Shown: positions 60,431 through 64,000 of the stretch, piece by piece
Position numbering within the stretch: the stretch's first letter is position 1
How the letters are laid out: each line of letters begins with the position of its first letter
NCBI GenBank assembly: GCA_003439945.1
Contig: QVRM01006451.1
Span: 714,001-778,000, forward strand
Direction: 5' to 3'
DNA length: 64,000 nt
Origin: Dermanyssus gallinae
Lineage: Eukaryota; Arthropoda; Arachnida; Mesostigmata; Dermanyssidae
Position numbers and translations under genes: made by a program
Notes under the pieces: generated by a model
The model's database searches: none
Seen by the model: the letters and a program-made list of their open reading frames with translations, nothing else
Told to the model about the DNA's origin: nothing

Positions 60431-62347
60431 AAAATATATATACGCAGTTATGAAACATAAGCTACATACTTAGAAAGAATTCTAATCAGAGCACCAGACA
60501 CTACTGAACTGTTGTCGACTCTAATGTCGTGGGTCTAATGTTATTAGCCGAACCCTGTAAGCTAAAAACATTTTCCTTGAGTATAGCCTCCTTCTGACGT
60601 GTATCTATGAGATATTGTCGATTAGAGATGCCAGTTTTACAAATAATTACTTCTTATTGTTAGTCGGCGCGCTTTGATCTCCAGTATCTTCATTCTACTT
60701 AACGTAAGGTAGAGCATGACCTGACTACAGCTGCCGCATGGTAAAGAGAGTTCAGGGCGTTCAATCTTCTTGCTTAGGTACTACCCAGTAGTAGGACCTC
60801 GTGCAGTAGATTTCAAAGGTATCTGTAAAAGCCTATAAATCTAAACGGTTGAAACACAGGGTGTATTAGAAATGCCAAAAATAAGATCGAGTTTCGTGAC
60901 GTGAGAACACTCTGACTGATTTTAGAATTCGGACTAGGCATTTAGAATACGCAATCATTGTGACTATGCTGGACCTTTTAGTAATCTCGCTCTTTGCCAG
61001 TACATGTGTGCCGTTCAGTTAGTAACTCACATGTGGCACAGAGTATTGCACTCAACGTGATACTATATCTCACTCAATGTGGTACTATATCATGTAAACA
61101 AAGGTTGTCAAACATTTATTTTAAAACGACGGCCTTTCAAAGCTCTCCAATAATGTGTGGCCATCGCGACTAAACGGTGCGACTATCCGTATGTAGTTTT
61201 TGTCGGTATTTAGGCCGCATTTGGCTAAGTATCATACAAGTCGTTCTGTACACCTCAGAAAACATCATTTAACTCCTTTAGAACAGATGTAGAAAAATAT
61301 ATGCACATAGTTAACAGGCTTGGCCCTTGATGATAACCCGAGGGCTACGTTCTCTTCTCATCAAGCACCTTTTCTCGTTACTCATCGAGGATGACCTTGC
61401 TGACGACCTATCCATGACCTAACACAACGATCTTTATAAAGTCGGTTTTTTTAGAATGAGCATTTATTTAGGTCAGAGTTTGTTTTGCTACACCACAAAA
61501 CGGCGTTGTTACATGTTTCAATCGAGATTGCGTCAAGCTTTTTGCATGTCAGGGTGTGGAAATGGCTCAGCTTAAAATTCACTAACAAACGAATTAACGA
61601 ATTTCAAATATAGTTGTACATCAAACGCTCGTAATTATAATTGTTAAGATGTTGTATATTCCTAACAGCTGATCCTGAAAAAGAAACTTTGTCATTAGAA
61701 CTTTAGTCATTCTATAAGCAGATCGCTGTTCTTTAGTATTTGATGCTCGGAGTATGCTGTTTTTGAATCTTAAGTATAGTTTAAAAAGACTAAAACTAAC
61801 GAACTTCTCCATAATACTTTACGCTTAGCTTTGCCCGAGGGCAGTTATGAATGAGGCACATGACATTTTCGTGCCGACTAATGTAAATGATTTAGCCTTG
61901 AGTCTTCGCTCTCCCCCTACTACTTCAAAGACACTTGTGTCAACAAAATAATATTTACCCTTTCCCAACACATTTGATCTTTTTCTGAGGACATCTTTCA
62001 TGAGAATAGGGTGAGATCGAGAGCTCAGCGATTTACTTCAAAATATTAACTTCACAAGAAGTATCCCTTTAAGACCCCACTTTTATTCGCTAATTACGAC
62101 TATAAGTAATGACAGATATTGGCTTAGCAAAGCTATCAATATAAATGGATTTCTGCCGGGCAAAGCAAATTAAAATCTTGAATTGAAATCAGACACCTAA
62201 CGCTTACTATGAAAGCTACGCTTCTTTTACAGTAATTTAGATAGTGTACAGTAAAAGTGAAAATTTAAGATATATACACATATCAAAAAGTTCGTAGCAT
62301 TCAAAAGGCTGATGCCGAGTACGTCGGAGCGCCGCTATATATATATA

Positions 62348-62665
62348 TTATCCAGACATATCTTTACAAAATCTGCGATTGCGAAAGTCCCTATTAATCA
62401 TGTCACCTAATCGACGAACCAAGCATAACTGTGTTTTTGGAGGGAAATTTTGCATCTGCTGAATTGCATTCCACACTAGCTCAAAACAGAACAAATGTTG
62501 GACGGAAGATATATCCCAAGAAATAGAATTCTTTGCAATTCTTAATATTTGGCTTTCACGCTCAATGACCCATTTTTTAGAAACATTTTCGCCTTCTTGT
62601 TCCAATGGAAAAATTATGTTTTCTCCGAGTTGTACTAGATTCCTTTTAAATGTTTTTAACAGCAT
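62348..62665 (-). other. 105-codon minus-strand frame sharing a segment with the MITE family
   Basis: The frame reads VQLGENIIFPLEQEGENVSK near its start. The DNA of that segment (about 62570-62640) aligns with the MITE arm at 24.5 kb and with 47.1 kb (GCCGAGTT-x-TA core, CTTCT/CTCCAT blocks). The rest, SISWDISSVQHLFCFELVWN and MINRDFRNRRF, is unlike any family I know. It could be a piece of an autonomous transposon related to the MITEs, or chance. Confidence 0.3.
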
Positions 62666-62747
62666 TCGACATGATAACTTTCTAATGCCTGTTGTAATGC
62701 AGGTGTCTGAACTATATCATTACATTACGCGGACATGCGCGGAAATC

Positions 62748-63212
62748 CATCTCAAGTGCTGAACCACGTTACACTTTCGCAGTCGAACCTGCAGCAGGGC
62801 GATCTGTAAGGTCCTGCACTGTTTTGTCTCGCCATTAAGGTGTTTATCGACTCTCTCGAGCGCCCGCCTAATACTTGATTTCGTAGGCGCACAATGGAGC
62901 TCATAAAGAACTTTTAAAGCGGGGGACGTCGGTCTCCGCCATGGGAACCCCATAAGTCGAGAAACATGAGTGCAGTTGCGACGACCAGACTTCATCATTA
63001 GGTCACCATGGCTTATTCCGTATCCGCAGCTTAGACTGTAAAACAAAGCACGCTGTTCTGAATGATACTCTGGCCCGAGCCCTAAGGTCTTCTGGCTACC
63101 TTTGTGTTCTCGAACCTGAAGGTCTGTGCGCAGACGACTCCCGGTGACTTCCCGGCCCTAACTGCCCTTAAGGGTGGGAGAACACTCGTGTGGGACGCTA
63201 CTGTGACTCCTT
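62748..63212 (+). mobile_element. R2/R4-like non-LTR element, fragment 4
   Basis: CTGCAGCAGGGCGATCTGTA then CTGCACTGTTTTG and TCGACTCTCTCGAGCGCCC (62791-62865) match the GVQQGD box and IDSLE segment of the long copy. After an unrelated or deleted stretch, 62987-63212 matches the CCHC/endonuclease region (AVLNDTLARALRSSG, VLEPEGL, then VWD-like). The order is kept with about 800 bp missing. It breaks off at GTGACTCC and continues as TA-rich repeat, so the 3' end is lost. Confidence 0.7.
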
Positions 63213-63213
63213 A

Positions 63214-63240
63214 TATATACGTATGTATATATATATATTT
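63214..63240. repeat. TA-rich repeat at fragment 4 boundary
   Basis: TATATATACGTATGTATATATATAT. Confidence 0.9.
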
Positions 63241-63326
63241 TTTATGAAAACAAATTAATGTATGAAACATATCAGCTAAGAGTTCCGAAACACAACCGTA
63301 ATTTTCGTTTCTCTGAAGAGTCTCAT

Positions 63327-63338
63327 TATATATATATA

Positions 63339-63425
<87 letters not shown>

Positions 63426-63435
63426 ATATATATAC
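63327..63435. repeat. long compound (TA)n microsatellite
   Basis: About 109 bp of TA with TTTATA and two TAATATA phase shifts. Confidence 0.95.
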
Positions 63436-63439
63436 ATAT

Positions 63440-64000
63440 CCTTATCTAGTGTAAGGGCTCTGCCACTTTGTTTGAGAGCATGAAGAGAAGATGAGAGGAA
63501 GCATGAGAGAAAGAACAGTTTGTCGTTGTCGTGGTACGCGTTCTTTTTTTTCTCCATCCATGAAACCTGATAAGAGCTCTGAAAGGAGCCCGATATCAAA
63601 TTGATCGTTTTCCTTTTTCTGGCTCGGTGCCCGAGCTGTTGCACCACGATTTAAAGATTAAATGCAACTGTCTCTGCTGGCCTGGCGAAAGCGTTTCGCT
63701 GCTGGAAATTCGTCAGCAGCTCTTAAAGCTCGTGGTTCGGAACCGATAGCGGACCGCTGCTTCTACTTCTGTCAATGCCCCCTCTACAACCCCCCGCCAC
63801 CGCCATAGTGCGATTGGGCATCATAGTAAGAGAAAGGACGCGAGAATAGAAAGCGAACACGGAATTCTTCTGGGCTGCGAGCAGATCCGCATTCGAGATT
63901 TCCGACAAGGACAAAGGACAACGACGCCTCTAATAGCCCGCTGCTGACACCGTAAAAAGAAGAGCCATGATTGCAGCTTAACCCTGTGCCGTTTTCTTTA
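63440..64000. other. non-coding DNA to window end
   Basis: Somewhat GC-richer. The frames are short and overlapping and none is recognisable. Confidence 0.45.

Larger units (their letters stand above)
59699..62340. other. non-coding DNA
   Basis: No gene recognised. It contains GCTGCTGCTGCTG at 59762, the (TA)n at 60229-60277 and the possible SINE remnant after it. Otherwise it is unremarkable AT-rich sequence. Confidence 0.5.

Overview
The window looks like non-coding DNA of an animal genome, most likely an arthropod. A mite or another chelicerate would fit, but that is a weak guess. The evidence is eukaryotic: very dense (TA)n and (AAT)n microsatellites, an almost intact mariner element, remains of several non-LTR retrotransposon lineages, a BEL/Pao-type LTR element primed by tRNA-Lys, a foldback MITE and tRNA-derived SINE-like units. 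I found no convincing host protein-coding gene, rRNA or functional tRNA. Most open frames are either read-through of repeats (poly-YI, poly-N, poly-L) or chance frames in GC-rich blocks. Exons of a large host gene cannot be excluded, because introns and UTRs would look like this.

Layout. 0-8 kb: AT-rich DNA with (TA)n tracts, a mariner relic (2.4-2.7 kb), and two R1/Jockey-like reverse-transcriptase relics lying close together in opposite orientation (6.7-7.7 kb). 8.3-9.8 kb: GC-rich, GA-rich block with an 18-bp G run. 10.1-11.5 kb: decayed R1-like element on the minus strand whose catalytic YADD motif has been tandemly triplicated. 11.5-17.6 kb: AT-rich DNA with a Tc1/mariner-superfamily relic (16.6-17.2 kb) and three (TA)n tracts. 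17.8-18.8, 21.3-23.0, 29.2-30.1 and 33.9-36.0 kb: GC-rich, CAG/CNG-rich blocks that could be promoter or 5'-UTR DNA. 23.87-24.56 kb: foldback MITE with about 220-bp inverted arms. 36.0-36.2 kb: SINE-like unit. 36.6-36.84 kb: 3' fragment of the R2/R4-like element. 38.95-40.22 kb: R1-like pseudogene. 40.735-42.057 kb: mariner element. 42.5-48.9 kb: AAT repeats, GC-rich blocks, a second SINE-like unit and a minus-strand 3' copy of the R2/R4-like element (46.3-47.0 kb). 49.5-52.58 kb: the longest copy of that element. 56.875-59.698 kb: BEL/Pao-type LTR element on the minus strand, heavily deleted inside. 60-64 kb: AT-rich DNA with a further fragment of the R2/R4-like element (62.75-63.21 kb).

The main theme is the association of transposable elements with microsatellites. 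The mariner copy sits inside a (TA)n tract. The MITE's right end opens into (TA)n. Three fragments of the R2/R4-like retrotransposon end against TA repeats, while its longest copy lies between two (AAT)n tracts on the same strand. That arrangement resembles the TAA-repeat specificity known for Dong/R4-clade elements. The element also has the expected domain order: N-terminal C2H2 finger, reverse transcriptase with a YLDD box, CCHC knuckle, then a restriction-like endonuclease signature. It is the best candidate here for a little-described system. Positions read by eye, especially repeat and relic boundaries, carry an error of a few bases, or tens of bases for relics.
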